DNA of 64,000 bases from Mesostigma viride (GCA_009746045.1 RPFO01000027.1:1310976-1374975); one strand, 5' to 3'; numbered from the stretch's first letter, positions 53,221 through 64,000 are shown. Program-made: numbers and translations. The notes: generated from the sequence alone by a model not told the origin.

Positions 53221-54238
53221 GACCACAGTGGCCGCCGCGGTATCCTGAGCAGACAGGGCACGAGAATGAAAACACGCAGTACTACCGTTATCATGCTCAG
53301 CTAGCCACGGAGCGACCATCGCAGCCCTGGGCTGGGCGCGGCCGCGCCACGGGACCTCCGCCGGCCACAACACACCGGGGCAGGCGTCGAGTGTCCTTTG
53401 GCCGTACTTCCCTACTACCCATGGTGTTGTGGAACTCTGAGGATGACGGGGAGGACACCGGGGCAGATGGCGAATTCGGCGATTTGGAGGGGGCCGTGGA
53501 GGATGGCGAGGAACCAGGGGCACAGGACCCTCCCTTTGGAGCTCATAGGCCACGGGCCCGGCTAGGGGGTGACAGAAGCAGCGCCACCGCACACGACGAG
53601 GGGACTCAAACACCCGTCCAGCGACACGTCCCCCAACCGCAGCGACCTCGGGCGCAGGACAGCAGCATGGTCCACTCGCCTGCGGTCGTCAGCAACCTGA
53701 ATTTCAGCAGGGTGGCATTGGATGACCCGGGGTATGAACACCCCTCATCAGTACAGGTGCGGCGGACTTATGGTACGCCGCCCAGGTCCGGATCTCTCCC
53801 CCGGTCGCAGCCCCCCGCCTTCGGCTCCATCCCCCACGTAGACGTCGGTGGGCCCATCACCAACGCGGTAAAGGCCCCACCGATGCCCAATTTCAAGAAT
53901 GTACCCAAGCTGCACGCGGACATGAAACCGCGCGAGGTAGACGAATGGGGACGCATGTGGCAACAGCAGTATACCATCTGGCGCAATCACCACAGCTGGC
54001 AGCTGGCCACCTGTGATCTGATCCCGCTAGTGGTTAAGGGGACATGACACCCGGGACTTTTTTGGCGCCAAAAAAGTCGGGACGGTACCGACGGACCGTG
54101 AAATTGTGGTGCACAGTGCGCGCACCGTGCGGAGGTGGCCATGGCGACGTGCGTTCCGTTAAAATATGGCTAATCCGGCGGGCGACAGGCCGAAAAATTA
54201 AGCCGATGGTTAAAAGTGATGACTTCTATTATGATGTT

Positions 54239-54709
54239 TCATAGCCAGATCTGCACTATTTGCAAATTCGCTGCCTTTGTTGGTACAGATTTGCACGGGG
54301 GTCTCATCCAACAATTTGGCCGCGATGAATAATCTAGCATGCGTGCCTGCGACGGTAGAACTCGATATTCGTGGGTTGTATTGATGCAGTAAGAGCCGTT
54401 TAGTAACGGACACCATGAAAATAACCTAAGCGTCTTCGATCTGCGGCCATTTCCTGTCATTTCTAAAATGATTTCGTTCAGGCCTGCGCGATCCGCGGTT
54501 AATCCATCCATGGCTGGCTGGCTTTTCTTGCGCGCCTGGGTAGGAAATAATGCCGGCCGTGGTACGTTGATTTGCCGCATGTCACCGCCCAGTCTGTTTG
54601 CGCTCTTAGTGAACCTGGCATGAAACTTTTGGCGCCGTTTCTGGGTTCTTCTTGCTATTTTGTTCTCCACTTGTTGCAGTTGTGCTATCAGATTTTCCGC
54701 AGCTTTCAA
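54239..54709 (-). CDS. Hypothetical basic ORF in the TTAA transposon
   Basis: 156 codons: MKAAENLIAQLQQVENKIAR, a predicted helical, Lys/Arg-rich start that may bind DNA, followed by sequence with no recognised domain. It may be a transposase fragment. Confidence 0.4.
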   Translation of the reverse strand: MKAAENLIAQLQQVENKIARRTQKRRQKFHARFTKSANRLGGDMRQINVPRPALFPTQARKKSQPAMDGLTADRAGLNEIILEMTGNGRRSKTLRLFSWCPLLNGSYCINTTHEYRVLPSQARMLDYSSRPNCWMRPPCKSVPTKAANLQIVQIWL

Positions 54710-55038
54710 TGGTTTTCCTTACGCTGCGTATGCCATGCTTCCTAAAGCTACCCAGAATTGATCGGGCAGTTATCTGGCTTTGCTACGCTTCCTGTATGGA
54801 GGTTTTCGCACGGTAGACATTCTATATTGCGTAGTCAAGGACCCTAGCTGCCTGGGAGCGGCATCACCGTTGCAAGGAGCTGGCGAGCTCATAAACGCCT
54901 GTCATGGCTCTTCAGCCTGCTGGAAAACAAGGTTCTTGTATGGAAGGTGAAAATATGTGAGTTACTTATCACATCCCCACCTGTTTAGCCTCCATTAAAC
55001 ATGGCTTGTACTTCCTAGATGACAGGGATCAGGTCGTT

Positions 55039-55482
55039 ATGGCTATGAAGGATGCACCTTTTATCCATAAGCGTCATGACATGGTGTTGGCTATGAGTGA
55101 TTCCCGCAAGCGGTCATACCTGCTCATAATGGTTAAAGAGTTGGTGGTTGTTTTCTTCAAGCATCTAGCATTTGTTTTTCGTGGTTCTGCCCCATTTGCA
55201 GGGGGCAAGCTTAGGAATGTGCTCATGGTATTGCCTCATGTCATGGTGCACCAAGCATGCAGGCTGGCAGCTATAACAAGATGTAATATGGATGCCCGGT
55301 GCATTAGATGCTTGGGGCGCGAGGACAAGAATCACAACCCCTTCCTGCTGTGTGAGGCAGGTGCAGGCGGGGAAGAGCATGGTGCCCACATGCTCTGCCT
55401 TGGCCTGACAAAGAAAACCATGCCGGTGGGTGCCTGGTATTGCCCCAACTGCATGGGGGACGGCGATTCCGACGAGGGCTAA
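55039..55482 (+). CDS. PHD-like zinc-finger ORF in the TTAA transposon
   Basis: 147 codons from ATG. The C-terminus has CIRCLG, LLCEAG, HGAHMLCLG, WYCPNC: seven of the eight zinc ligands of a PHD finger, with the fourth cysteine missing. The protein ends in an acidic tail (GDGDSDEG). A cysteine-rich or PHD end is compatible with the C-terminal zinc domain of a TTAA-type transposase. The N-terminal half is unrecognised. A decayed duplicate of 55238-55295 is present at 55587-55645. Confidence 0.55.
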   Translation: MAMKDAPFIHKRHDMVLAMSDSRKRSYLLIMVKELVVVFFKHLAFVFRGSAPFAGGKLRNVLMVLPHVMVHQACRLAAITRCNMDARCIRCLGREDKNHNPFLLCEAGAGGEEHGAHMLCLGLTKKTMPVGAWYCPNCMGDGDSDEG

Positions 55483-57329
55483 AGCCTTCCTGTGTGTTAT
55501 CAAGGTGGCAGGATAGTGCTTGTATTATTTGGCCATCATAAGACATGATGGGACTTGCTTGGGTGGGTCATATGCATGTGTGCCCCCTCATGCCATGTTG
55601 TACCAGGAACGCAGCGTGGCAGCTATAATATGATGTAACATGGCCATACTAGCTCAGAATGACCTGGGATTTCATAGCAAGCTTCCTAACATCATAAATA
55701 AACTAATGGCTGTTGTTTTGGCCCAGTTTGTGGTGGGCAAGGGTGTCTTTGTGGTGGTGTTTGAGCTCCAAACCACAAAAAGCGATCATTTTTTTTTTGC
55801 ACATGACCATATTTCAATGTGAGTAAACGTGGTCAGAATGAGCTGAAACTTTGGGGCTGTGTGATTGCAACCCTGGGCCAATTTTGATTATATGATTTGA
55901 CCCCATTGCATGTGTCTATGATTTGATATATTTTTTTAGGCACCAAAAAATACGTGTTTTGGGGTAAACTATTTCAATGTGTCTAAACATGCTTATTCTG
56001 ACCTGCAAACTAGCTGGAATTAATGGCAAGGGTTGCAATTAGATGGGAATATATGATTTGGCCACAATGGGTTTGCCCATTGTCCTAGGGAAAATCGGCC
56101 AAAAATAGCGTCTTTTTCTATTTTTAGCACATAACGGTCACATGGTGGGGGGTAGTACACCCCCAAGTGGTTGGAATTATTTTTTTTTATCATATTTATG
56201 GTCCCCCATCATAACTGGATTTTTATCACATGCCTAGGTATGGTTTCCAGAAAAGTGCCCTTTTGGGGTGTCATGTCCCCTTAACTCCTGCATGGACCCC
56301 TCGGTGGTGAGCATCTTGAACTGTGAGAGCATCGCGTCCCAGTCATACCCGCAAACCGTGGAGGAGCTGATGGACCGGGTGCGCCGCAAGCTGGTGCCCC
56401 CAGATGCTGTACTCCACGAGCGAATCGCCTTCGGCAAGCTGCGCCAGGGGACCACCCCATATCGCGAGTTTCTGTCCAAGTTTGAGTCCAGCGCCGCCTA
56501 TCTGACCGACATGACCTGGTATGAGTACAAGATCAGGTTCATCGAGGCACTCTGTCCCGAGCTGCAGGACGAGGTATTCAAGCACTACGCTGAGGTCCCT
56601 TGGGAGGAGTGGGACATCTTGAATATCCAGAGGTATCTTCTACAGGTGGCCGACGTGATGGCTCGCGGGCGTGCACCCTCAGTGCGCCGTTTCTTCAGGC
56701 CAGCTCCCCCGCACGACGGCGAGGGGAACGAGGACTCCCGCGATGACCTGGAGGACGGGAACGCTGACCATGGCCTCAACGCCATCGACGCGAGTAAAGC
56801 CCGTTGCTTCATGTGCTTTGAGGTGGGTCACCTCAGGCGCGACTGCCCCAAACTCCGTAGCAGGCATGCTGGACGTGGCACGGGGGAGACCGAGCCCAGG
56901 TTTTCAGGCTCGGCGTTCGGCAGTCGCCCGGACTCCTCCGGCCCAAGGGACAAGCCCCGCAACGCGGACGAGCGGGCGCCAGCAGGCCCGGCAGTTCACG
57001 ACTCAGCACCAGCAGCCGCGGCCGCCAGCGATGAGTTCTACCAAGGGCGTGCTGCGCGCGGTCAATGAGATCGAGGCTCACGACTAGCCTCCGGACAGCG
57101 TGCGACCTTTGAGTCACCAGCAGTGGCCGGTTACGAGTTTGCCGCTGGGAAGCATACTACAATATATATTATATAAGTATATTTAACTAATAATTATATT
57201 TTTATAATATGTTCAGTCCGGTGCGCTTTTCCAGTCCTAGTGGCTGGCCACCTTAGCCATTCTGAGAATGCCCACCTGTGTAGGGCAAGGGGGGGTGTCT
57301 GTTTTGCCCCACATCTGTACCAAATACCA

Positions 57330-57440
57330 AGGGTGCATTGGTCCTGCACAGTAGCAGGTCACCCTGTTATCACGATGTCAGTAGTACGAAGGGTGCATTG
57401 GTCCTGCACAGTAGCAGGTCACCCTGTTATCATGCTATCA
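57330..57440. repeat. 56-bp tandem duplication
   Basis: GAAGGGTGCATTGGTCCTGC and ACAGTAGCAGGTCACCCTGT with TATCA occurs twice, at about 57329 and 57388. Confidence 0.88.
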
Positions 57441-57582
57441 GCAGTAAGGGGGGTGTTTGGAATCATACACTGACCCCATGCATAGACGCCGTTGGCGGTA
57501 ATGGGAAATTACTATTAGGCGTCTAGCACTAGTGGTTTTATATGGGGTACTGTTGGCGGTAATGGGATATTTTATATATGAG

Positions 57583-58145
57583 AACACCGGCCTGACATCG
57601 TGGTGCTGGACTTTGAGGGGGGTGGCCGGCATCTGCTTATTGACGTTTCGGTGGCGCGGCCCTTGGCTCTTAGCCACGTGGCTGGGGCCTCCCTCACGGC
57701 AGGTTACACGGCGGACCGGGCGGAGCGGGCCAAGCTCCTGGCCTACGGCGACGTCGGGCACCATCGTGTGGTGCCCTTTGTCCTGGAGGAGTTTGGGGCC
57801 ATGGGGCCCCTGACCTCCGCCTTCTTCAAGGAGTGTTGCCGGCTCCGGGAGGACCGGCTGGACCTGGAGGGCCAGCGGGCCCCATGGTCGGCGCGGACCT
57901 GGACGTCATATTGGCGTCAGCGCTTGTCGGTGGCGCTGACTCGGGCCATGGCTGACATCATGCTCCGCCGTACGCGGGCTGATTTTGCGGTGCAGCAGGG
58001 CTATTAGGTTCCTCCCGTTAGGCGTTTCCATTGGTCTTATCGTAGTATAGAGCTTTGACATGGCTCTGTATATAGGTTTATAGCTGGGCGTTTGCTTTGG
58101 TTTGAGTGATTTCACTCTGCTGTAAGTAATTATATTTTTAATATA
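57583..58145 (+). pseudogene. LINE C-terminal fragment, plus strand
   Basis: Codes DIVVLDFEGGGRHLLIDVSV, RVVPFVLEEFGAMGPLTSAF and LTRAMADIMLRRTRADFAV, the last part of a LINE ORF2 protein downstream of reverse transcriptase, then a 3' region to the centre of the palindrome. Confidence 0.8.
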
Positions 58146-58712
58146 TATATTAAAAATATAATTACTTACAGCAGAGTGAAATCACTCAAACCAAAGCAAA
58201 CGCCCAGCTATAAACCTATATACAGAGCCATGTCAAAGCTCTATACTACGAAGTACGATAAGACCAATGGAAACGCCTAACGGGAGGAACCTAATAGCCC
58301 TGCTGCACCGCAAAATCAGCCCGCGTACGGCGGAGCATGATGTCCGCCATGGCCCGAGTCAGCGCCACCGACAAGCGCTGACGCCAATATGACGTCCAGG
58401 TCCGCGCCGACCATGGGGCCCGCTGGCCCTCCAGGTCCAGCCGGTCCTCCCGGAGCCGGCAACACTCCTTGAAGAAGGCGGAGGTCAGGGGCCCCATGGC
58501 CCCAAACTCCTCCAGGACAAAGGGCACCACACGATGGTGCCCGACGTCGCCGTAGGCCAGGAGCTTGGCCCGCTCCGCCCGGTCCGCCGTGTAACCTGCC
58601 GTGAGGGAGGCCCCAGCCACGTGGCTAAGAGCCAAGGGCCGCGCCACCGAAACGTCAATAAGCAGATGCCGGCCACCCCCCTCAAAGTCCAGCACCACGA
58701 TGTCAGGCCGGT
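57583..58712. repeat. 1.1-kb near-perfect palindrome of two LINE ends
   Basis: Two arms of about 560 bp meet without spacer at 58145/58146 in TTTTTAATATATATATTAAAAA. The arms appear identical except for a 7-base GAAGTAC insertion near 58250. Each arm holds the same LINE C-terminal coding part, plus strand at 57600-58007 and minus strand at 58291-58857. The right arm continues further into the LINE than the left one. Confidence 0.93.
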
Positions 58713-58878
58713 GGTTGGGGGAATAGAAGGCAGCGCCATCCGCATCCTCGGACCGGATGTTCGCGTGGGGGAAAACCGACCGAATCATGGCGAGCACCAC
58801 CGTCAGGAGGACAGTGTGCAAATACAAATACCAATTCTGATTCTGTTGGCCCCCCATGCAGGCAAGGTAGGTTTTTAA
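58146..58878 (-). pseudogene. LINE C-terminal fragment, minus strand
   Basis: Same sequence as the plus-strand copy in reverse, extended upstream to the MGGQQNQNWYLYLHTVLL segment. It is a paralogue of the larger fragment at 59041-60690. Confidence 0.8.
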
Positions 58879-59040
58879 TATATATATTCATTGAGAATGA
58901 TAGATTACGGAGGTGAGATAGGCATGCAACATAAGGAAAAACCCGATAACTGGGAGAATAACCCTGAAGAAATTAATAGTAATCTGACACAGACATCCAA
59001 GGATCACGCCAGCGGCACAAGGTACAACTAACTAGACATC

Positions 59041-60690
59041 ACAAAACTACACGCAGCAACAGCGCTGCCGGCCCACCATGCAGGCCTGGAAGGGATCTAG
59101 ACCGCATGGGTCGCGACAAAGTCGGCCCGGGTGCGGCGGAATAACACATCAGCCACGGTGCGAGTGAGGGCGAGTGACAGGCGCTGCCGCCAATACGAGG
59201 ACCACGTGCGGGCAGACCACGGGGCGGTCTGACCCTCGAGGTCGAGGCGGTCTTCACGGCGCTGGCAGCACTCGTGGAAAAACTCCGCTGTCTTGGGGCC
59301 CATGGCCCCGAACTCCTCAAGGACAAAGGGGATGACCCGGTGGGGTCCCACATTGCCGTAGGAGGCAAACTTGTCGCGCTCAGCCACAGTGGCAGCAGCG
59401 CCGGCATCCACAGCCGCCCGGAGGATGTGGCGACCGGAAAGCGGCCGAGCCACGGAGACATCGATGAGCAGGTGGCAACCCTGCCCGTCGTAGTCAAGCA
59501 CGGTAATGTCGGGGCGGTGGTTGGGTGAGTAGAGGGCGGCCCCATCCGCGTCCTCGCACTTGATGGTGGAGTGGGGAAAGACCGACCGAACCATGGCACA
59601 CACCACCCGGAGGAGAGCGGTATGGAGATAGAGGAACCAGTTCTGGTTCTGCTGGCCACCCATGCACGCGATGTAGTGCGTCCCAGTAGTATCCAGAGCA
59701 AGCCCGCAGCTGCCGCAGGACGCACCCGCCGTGATGAGAGGTTGCGGGGCAAAGAGCTGGTGGCGGAGAGCGATGGCGTAAAGGGCCGGAACCAGCGTGA
59801 ACAAAGGGCTCATGGGGAGGGCGCGCAGGAATGCGGACCCCACGCTCCCCTCAAGGGAAACGGAGTGAAGCCATGCAAGCCTTCCCCTGATCGTTCAAGC
59901 TCGCGTGCAGACCCATCCAGTCGGCACAGTGTAGTATACCCGCGTAGGTCTTTTGTTGTTTTTCATGAACGCAGGCAGGGAAGACACTAGGACTGACGAC
60001 AGTAGACACGCCGGGCGTGCCCCGGGGCAGGCGACGGTGGACGGCCTGAGCGGGGCGGACGAGGTCGCAAGCCTGCTGGATCCCGAGGTAAGAATCCTGC
60101 ACAGCCTGCACAAAGGGGAAGGGGGATGGGGTGACCAAGTCGGGAATGGCGCTGACGGCGCTGGGGACCAACCGGCGGATCTCCGCCCAGGCTTGAGCAA
60201 CAGAGCCAAGGAAGGCGGCGGGGGCGAGGCGGGCGGCGCGGGTGAGCCCACACCCGCCCATGCGGCAGGGGAGGGTGGCCAAGCGCATGGAGTGAGCTGG
60301 CAGGCTAGGGCCGGGGAGGAGCACCTGCAAGGCGGCCTGAATGCGCTCGTCATGGCCTTCCGCGGCAAGCCGCACCAAGTGGGGGGGAGCGCCACGGAGC
60401 CAGTGAACCACCCGCGGGTGGGCGCAAAACCACAGGAGGAGCCCTTTGGTCTGGGGGTCCTTGAGGCGCGCCCAAGTCTCGAGGACATGGGTGCGCTGTT
60501 CCACGGTGGCCCGGAGCTCCTCTTCGACGTAGTCAGGGTCACCCACAGGGACGCCTAGGCACGAGAAACCACGCGCCCGCGCCAATGCCCCCGGGATAGC
60601 CGCGGGGAAGCCAGAGCAGTCCCCCTGGGGCGAAAAGACTGCACACTTGGGGAGGGTGAGCCGAAGGTTGATGGCCGCCATGAGAATGTA
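59041..60690 (-). pseudogene. LINE ORF2 3' half, minus strand
   Basis: Starts after the catalytic YADD region (INLRLTLPKCAVFSPQG) and includes FSCLGVPVGDPDYVEEEL, LPCRMGGCGLTRAARLAP, a zinc motif CGSCGLALDTTGTHYIAC and the C-terminal domain seen in the palindrome. One frameshift near 59845 separates the two open frames (59851-60681 and 59097-59843). It is 5'-truncated and sits between gag and protease of the LTR element. Confidence 0.85.
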
Positions 60691-61107
60691 ATAATATATT
60701 CAGACACGGCCAACCAACCGTCATGGATGTCAAGTTTTTGGTCGACACAGGCGCTTCCACGTCCTTCATCAACGCGGCACTGGTGCGCCGGCTGGGACTG
60801 ACGTGCGCACAGCCCCCACACCGGACGGCCGTGCATCTGACCCACTCGGATGGTCGCCAACACCAATCGCCCGGTCTGGCAGATATCATAGGTGTGCTGC
60901 AAGGCACCCCGTTCGACCTGGCTGCGACCATCGCACCGCTGGGCGCAGCGGACATCATCATTGGGCTCGACTTTGGACGCGCTGGATGTGGACATTCGCG
61001 TGCGCCGGCGAGTAGTTTGGTTTCCCGATGGTTCCTTTTGGTGCCCTGACGGCGAGTATAGGGCATATCGCATTACACACGAGCGCCCGGCGGTCCAGCA
61101 TCCTTGA
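60691..61107 (+). pseudogene. Retroviral-type aspartic protease fragment of the LTR element
   Basis: MDVKFLVDTGASTSFINAAL contains the active-site DTGAS; DIIIGLDFG is the matching second motif of retropepsins. After it the frame shifts by one base near 60975 and continues LDVDIRVRRRVVWFPDG. It would cleave the gag-pol polyprotein. Its in-frame upstream residues (FRHGQPTV) fit a continuation of the retrotransposon pol from before the LINE insertion. Reverse transcriptase and integrase are not found in the window. Confidence 0.8.
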
Positions 61108-61281
61108 CTCCTTGGCAGTAATTGGACGATCGCGTGGACGCGTCGTCCCCGGGGGAAGGGGAGGGGTCGCAGAGCGTATGAAACCAGATGGCTACTAATA
61201 ATACCATATACTTCTTTACTATACCTACCTTTTATATACTAAGTACTTGTACTGGTCCACTACACTTCTTTATGATACCAT

Positions 61282-61444
61282 TGAATTGTAACATAACTCC
61301 GTTGGGAGTATATGTAGCACATAGCCCAGAGAAGGGGCATATGGCCTATCATACATTCTAAGCTACTTCCTGCAAGGGTGGGAATGTAAACAACACTTGC
61401 TCTAGGTGCACTAGGGCACCTGCACCACCCAGAGTTTCAGGCAA
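61282..61444 (-). mobile_element. 163-bp LINE tail with target-site duplication
   Basis: Matches the half-LINE 3' end (CATAACTCCGTTGGGAGTAT, CTTCCTGCAAGGGTGGGAAT) in reverse and is flanked by TATGATACCAT at 61271-61281 and 61445-61455. A severely 5'-truncated but true retrotransposition event. Confidence 0.85.
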
Positions 61445-61455
61445 TATGATACCAT

Positions 61456-64000
61456 ACTCTTCTTAATTATATCTAGCTCCTGTATGATCGGCACGGTTCG
61501 GCTTTGGATCGAGCCGGCCATCTATGTACCTGAATCCACCGCAGCCGCGCGTGGATCCGACGACCCTTCTACTGCCATGCCAGGGATCGATGCGCAGCCG
61601 CGCGCGGATCCGACGACCCTTCTACTGCCATGCCAGGGATCGATGCGCCAGTGTGCGGATATTATATATTTTCGATATTCTCTATTTTCTATATAATATA
61701 TTTTCTCCATGCTATATTCTCTATGGGATAATCTGCAGTTGGTGGTGCTTGAACGGGTCGTCCCGAAGAGGACCACGTCAGGCACTCAGCACCGCATGTG
61801 CACATGGTCCTGGCCTTTTTGGACATGGGCTCACCGGATGCTTGATGATTCTACTACTATAAGGCGTCCGTACCGAGGCATCTCCGCGTGGGATGCCGGA
61901 TTCGGCAGCGAGTGCCAGCGACCCCAGACTACGGCCTGACTGCACGTCGCGTCCCGCGTGACCAACGGACGCGGAGTCCCATGGCACGCGGCCAAGTATT
62001 ATTATAGGGAGCCTTCCGGCTGGCGGCCATGAGTCACGGCTCCCTGACTTCCTGGCGCATGAGGGACGCGCCTCGCTTCTCGTGCACCCGTACGTGATTA
62101 ATTTCACTAGTGCGGCACGGTGCTTGGAGACGGCACGGTGCGTGGAGGCTGTTGCAACCCCGATGCGACTGGGCGATCAGGCAGGGCGGAGCCTGTACTG
62201 AATCGTGGTCGGCCGGCAAACAGATGTACAGCACCTTGTTGAATTGTCGGTAGCCAACCAATTGGCTACCCCGGCATTGAGTCGACGCCTAGCTGGGTCA
62301 GGGCACTCCTGGGCTCGAGTAACCGTGCATGCAGGGCGCGCCCGCGTCCGCCGCGACCGTCGGGAGTAAGGGCCCCCGGGGCTGCAAGCATATGCGGGCA
62401 CGGTGCAGTTGCATGGCGACAGCACGTACTGCCGGCAGTAGTGGGGGATGACCCAGCCGGTCGTGGTTGCACTGGTTGCGCTGGTGCCGGTCGTGGTTGC
62501 ATCAGAAGCAGGTGGCGGTGTCCGGTCATTGTCTCACCGCCTCAACAGTGCGCGTGCATGGTGCCGATGCCACATGATGTGGCGCTGTCGCCCCGCAGAC
62601 TGCCGGTGTCCGAGTAACACCCGGTATCACTGCATAGGGCCGGTACATCCGCTCTGAGCGGACCCGGCGCTGACGCGCGCTGAGCCATGGCAGAGCACTG
62701 AGGTACATGGGACGTGCGGGATCTGGCCGTCGAGGGCGAGTCACGGGGACTGTAGTAACGGCGACCCGAGACTGAGAGGCAGGCAGGATCGAGCTGCTGG
62801 AGTCTGAGCACCTAGTCACTGCCCGCGACCCTGTGCATGGCTACCATCGCGCAGTGTTCGCGTCCCTCCTGTGGGCTGAGCCCGGTAGGGAGTTGTTCCT
62901 TGCACCACTGGTGGAGGCCGATCGAGCGTGATTTGCAAGTGGCTCGTGTCCGCGCGCCTACGAGGTTGCATGGATGAGGGACTCAGAGCAGGGCGTTCCA
63001 TGTGCATGGCGGGCGGGCTGTGTGGGCTTCAAAACGTACTCTACCCCATGGCCATGCACTGGTACAGGGGTGGTGAGAGGCCTTCAAGCTTCGAGTGGGG
63101 GATGTGGCAATGCGCGGTGGGGACTGCATACATAGGGGCGTGTTTCTGTTGCGGGAATCGGGATCCTGGGCAAGACAGCCAAGCGGGGTGGACAGGCGGT
63201 GATCGGTCGTGCGCGGGTTGACCCCGGCCACGATCGCTGTATGTGCTTGAGCACCTGTGGGCTGGGCGCGATCGAGCCCGAGGAGCTCTTGTTTGGGACT
63301 GCGGGGTTGCTTCGGCCCTACTCCATGAGCAGCACGGTGTCTCGCAGGGGCAACGTTACTGATACGGCAGTTCCTGCAAGGCGTGTCACTCCCCGACCTG
63401 CCCATTGCATTATATAAGTGCGGGCATTGCGGGCGCTATGCAGTCCACGTCGGCGGCCTCGAGCATCACATGCTTATGGGCCGCGCAAACATCAACCGTG
63501 CTCTTGCTGTGCAAGTGTCACGGAGGGTGTGACTGCGAGCTGAGGAGTTTTCCCCCGCTTGCGGTGGAGTTCAGGCACATTGGCAGTAAGGAATGCGGGG
63601 ACCGGCGACTGCTCCGGTCTATGCACGTCGGCCGGAGTGGTGTTGTGCCTAAACTACTGCAGCTTCGTGGAGGAGTTGGCAGGGCGCACTCCAGTGGACA
63701 CGCTGGGGCCCTGCTAGTTTTGGGCACTTAACGTGCCATATTATCCAAGTTTCCGGTGTTGATCGACTTTGCCTGTTTCCTGCGCTGGATAGAGACGGCG
63801 GGGCGCACTCTAGTGGACACACTAGGGCCTTGCGGGCACCTGCATGCGTTCGCAGGTGCAGGGGAGGCGCACTCTAGCGGCCACGCTAGGGCTTCCCCCG
63901 CTATACAGCCACTCCAGCGGCGGCCAGGGACGGCCACGTTGCATGGTCGGTTGGCTCACGGCGCGCCTGTATTTGAGAGGACGCGTACAGCTGTCGGTAG
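61456..64000. other. No gene recognised; short repeats only
   Basis: GC-rich sequence with many short open frames in all directions but none with recognisable content. A 50-bp unit with CGGATCCGACGACCCTTCTA and CTGCCATGCCAGGGATCGAT occurs twice at 61552-61645. GGCGCACTCTAGTGGACAC-type units occur at about 63682, 63797 and 63866, each within about 80-110 bp of the next. Confidence 0.45.

Larger units (their letters stand above)
54038..56280. mobile_element. TTAA-target DNA transposon (piggyBac- or Kolobok-like)
   Basis: 2243 bp with terminal inverted repeats GGGGACATGACACCC and TTAA on both sides (54034-54037, 56281-56284). A 24-bp perfect subterminal palindrome (GACTTTTTTGGCGCCAAAAA followed by AGTC) lies at the left end. 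Inside are a minus-strand ORF (54239-54709, basic, unrecognised) and a plus-strand ORF with a PHD-like zinc finger. TTAA duplication is typical of the piggyBac and Kolobok superfamilies; without a transposase core I cannot choose between them. Confidence 0.88.
52878..57068 (+). pseudogene. gag: gag of the LTR retrotransposon, split by a TTAA transposon
   Basis: The 5' part (52878-54037) starts MPRKRREPVNREIEQ. It carries polyglutamine tracts around 53140-53220 and a basic/acidic middle region, and it ends in a capsid-like segment (KPREVDEWGRMWQQQYTIWR). The 3' part (56285-57068) continues with a retrotransposon gag core (RIAFGKLRQGTTPYREFLSK, MTWYEYKIRFIEALCPEL) and a CCHC zinc knuckle (CFMCFEVGHLRRDC). 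One TTAA at the break restores the reading frame exactly, which shows that gag was intact when the DNA transposon arrived. The protein would coat the element's RNA. The start is ATG 52878; an in-frame GTG at 52842 is not needed. Confidence 0.85.

Noticed and set aside
61456-64000. Several short open frames of 60-140 codons
   Set aside because: No start context, domain or homologous motif could be recognised, and open frames occur in all six phases as expected for GC-rich DNA.

Overview
The window is nuclear DNA from a eukaryote with GC-rich coding exons, GT-AG introns, very long repeat-filled introns and a dense load of nested transposons. The gene content (a class III adenylyl cyclase with voltage-sensor and HAMP parts, and an MBL-fold/GAF protein of bacterial type) together with LINE, Gypsy-like and TTAA-type elements suggests a free-living unicellular alga or flagellate. 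A green-lineage alga is my best guess, but no single feature fixes the phylum. No tRNA, rRNA or CRISPR array was found.

Layout. Positions 1-2845 are repeat-rich and without a gene. Gene A (2846-10515, + strand, 5 exons, 749 aa) joins an MBL-fold hydrolase, a degenerate receiver domain and a GAF domain. From 10.5 to 30.7 kb there is a transposon nest: an ORF1-only half-LINE with target-site duplications, a broken LINE ORF2 (endonuclease plus reverse transcriptase) on the minus strand split by a double-palindrome element, three more decayed half-LINEs, and a solo LTR inside a second palindromic element. Gene B (30770-49281, - strand, 13 exons, 1112 aa) encodes a four-helix voltage sensor with a canonical S4, two further membrane segments around an external region, a HAMP-like linker and an adenylyl-cyclase domain; one of its introns holds a hAT element with an 8-bp duplication. 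From 51.1 kb there is a Gypsy-like LTR retrotransposon (LTR, primer-binding site, gag, protease). Its gag is split by a 2.24-kb TTAA transposon, and its gag and protease are separated by LINE fragments, two of them forming a 1.1-kb near-perfect palindrome. The last 2.5 kb show only repeats.

All exon junctions of genes A and B were placed by hand; every splice phase closes and both reading frames run from ATG to stop. Both genes look like signalling proteins, so cyclic-nucleotide signalling is a reasonable theme for this locus, though nothing in the sequence shows that they work together.

The most unusual structural signal is that most introns of both genes carry a private minisatellite, and that many exon-intron edges are followed by one or more decayed duplicates of the same edge (exon-edge echoes). 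Other strong points are the palindromic elements whose hairpin stems change on both sides while their loops stay the same, and the ORF1-only LINE that moved as a complete unit.
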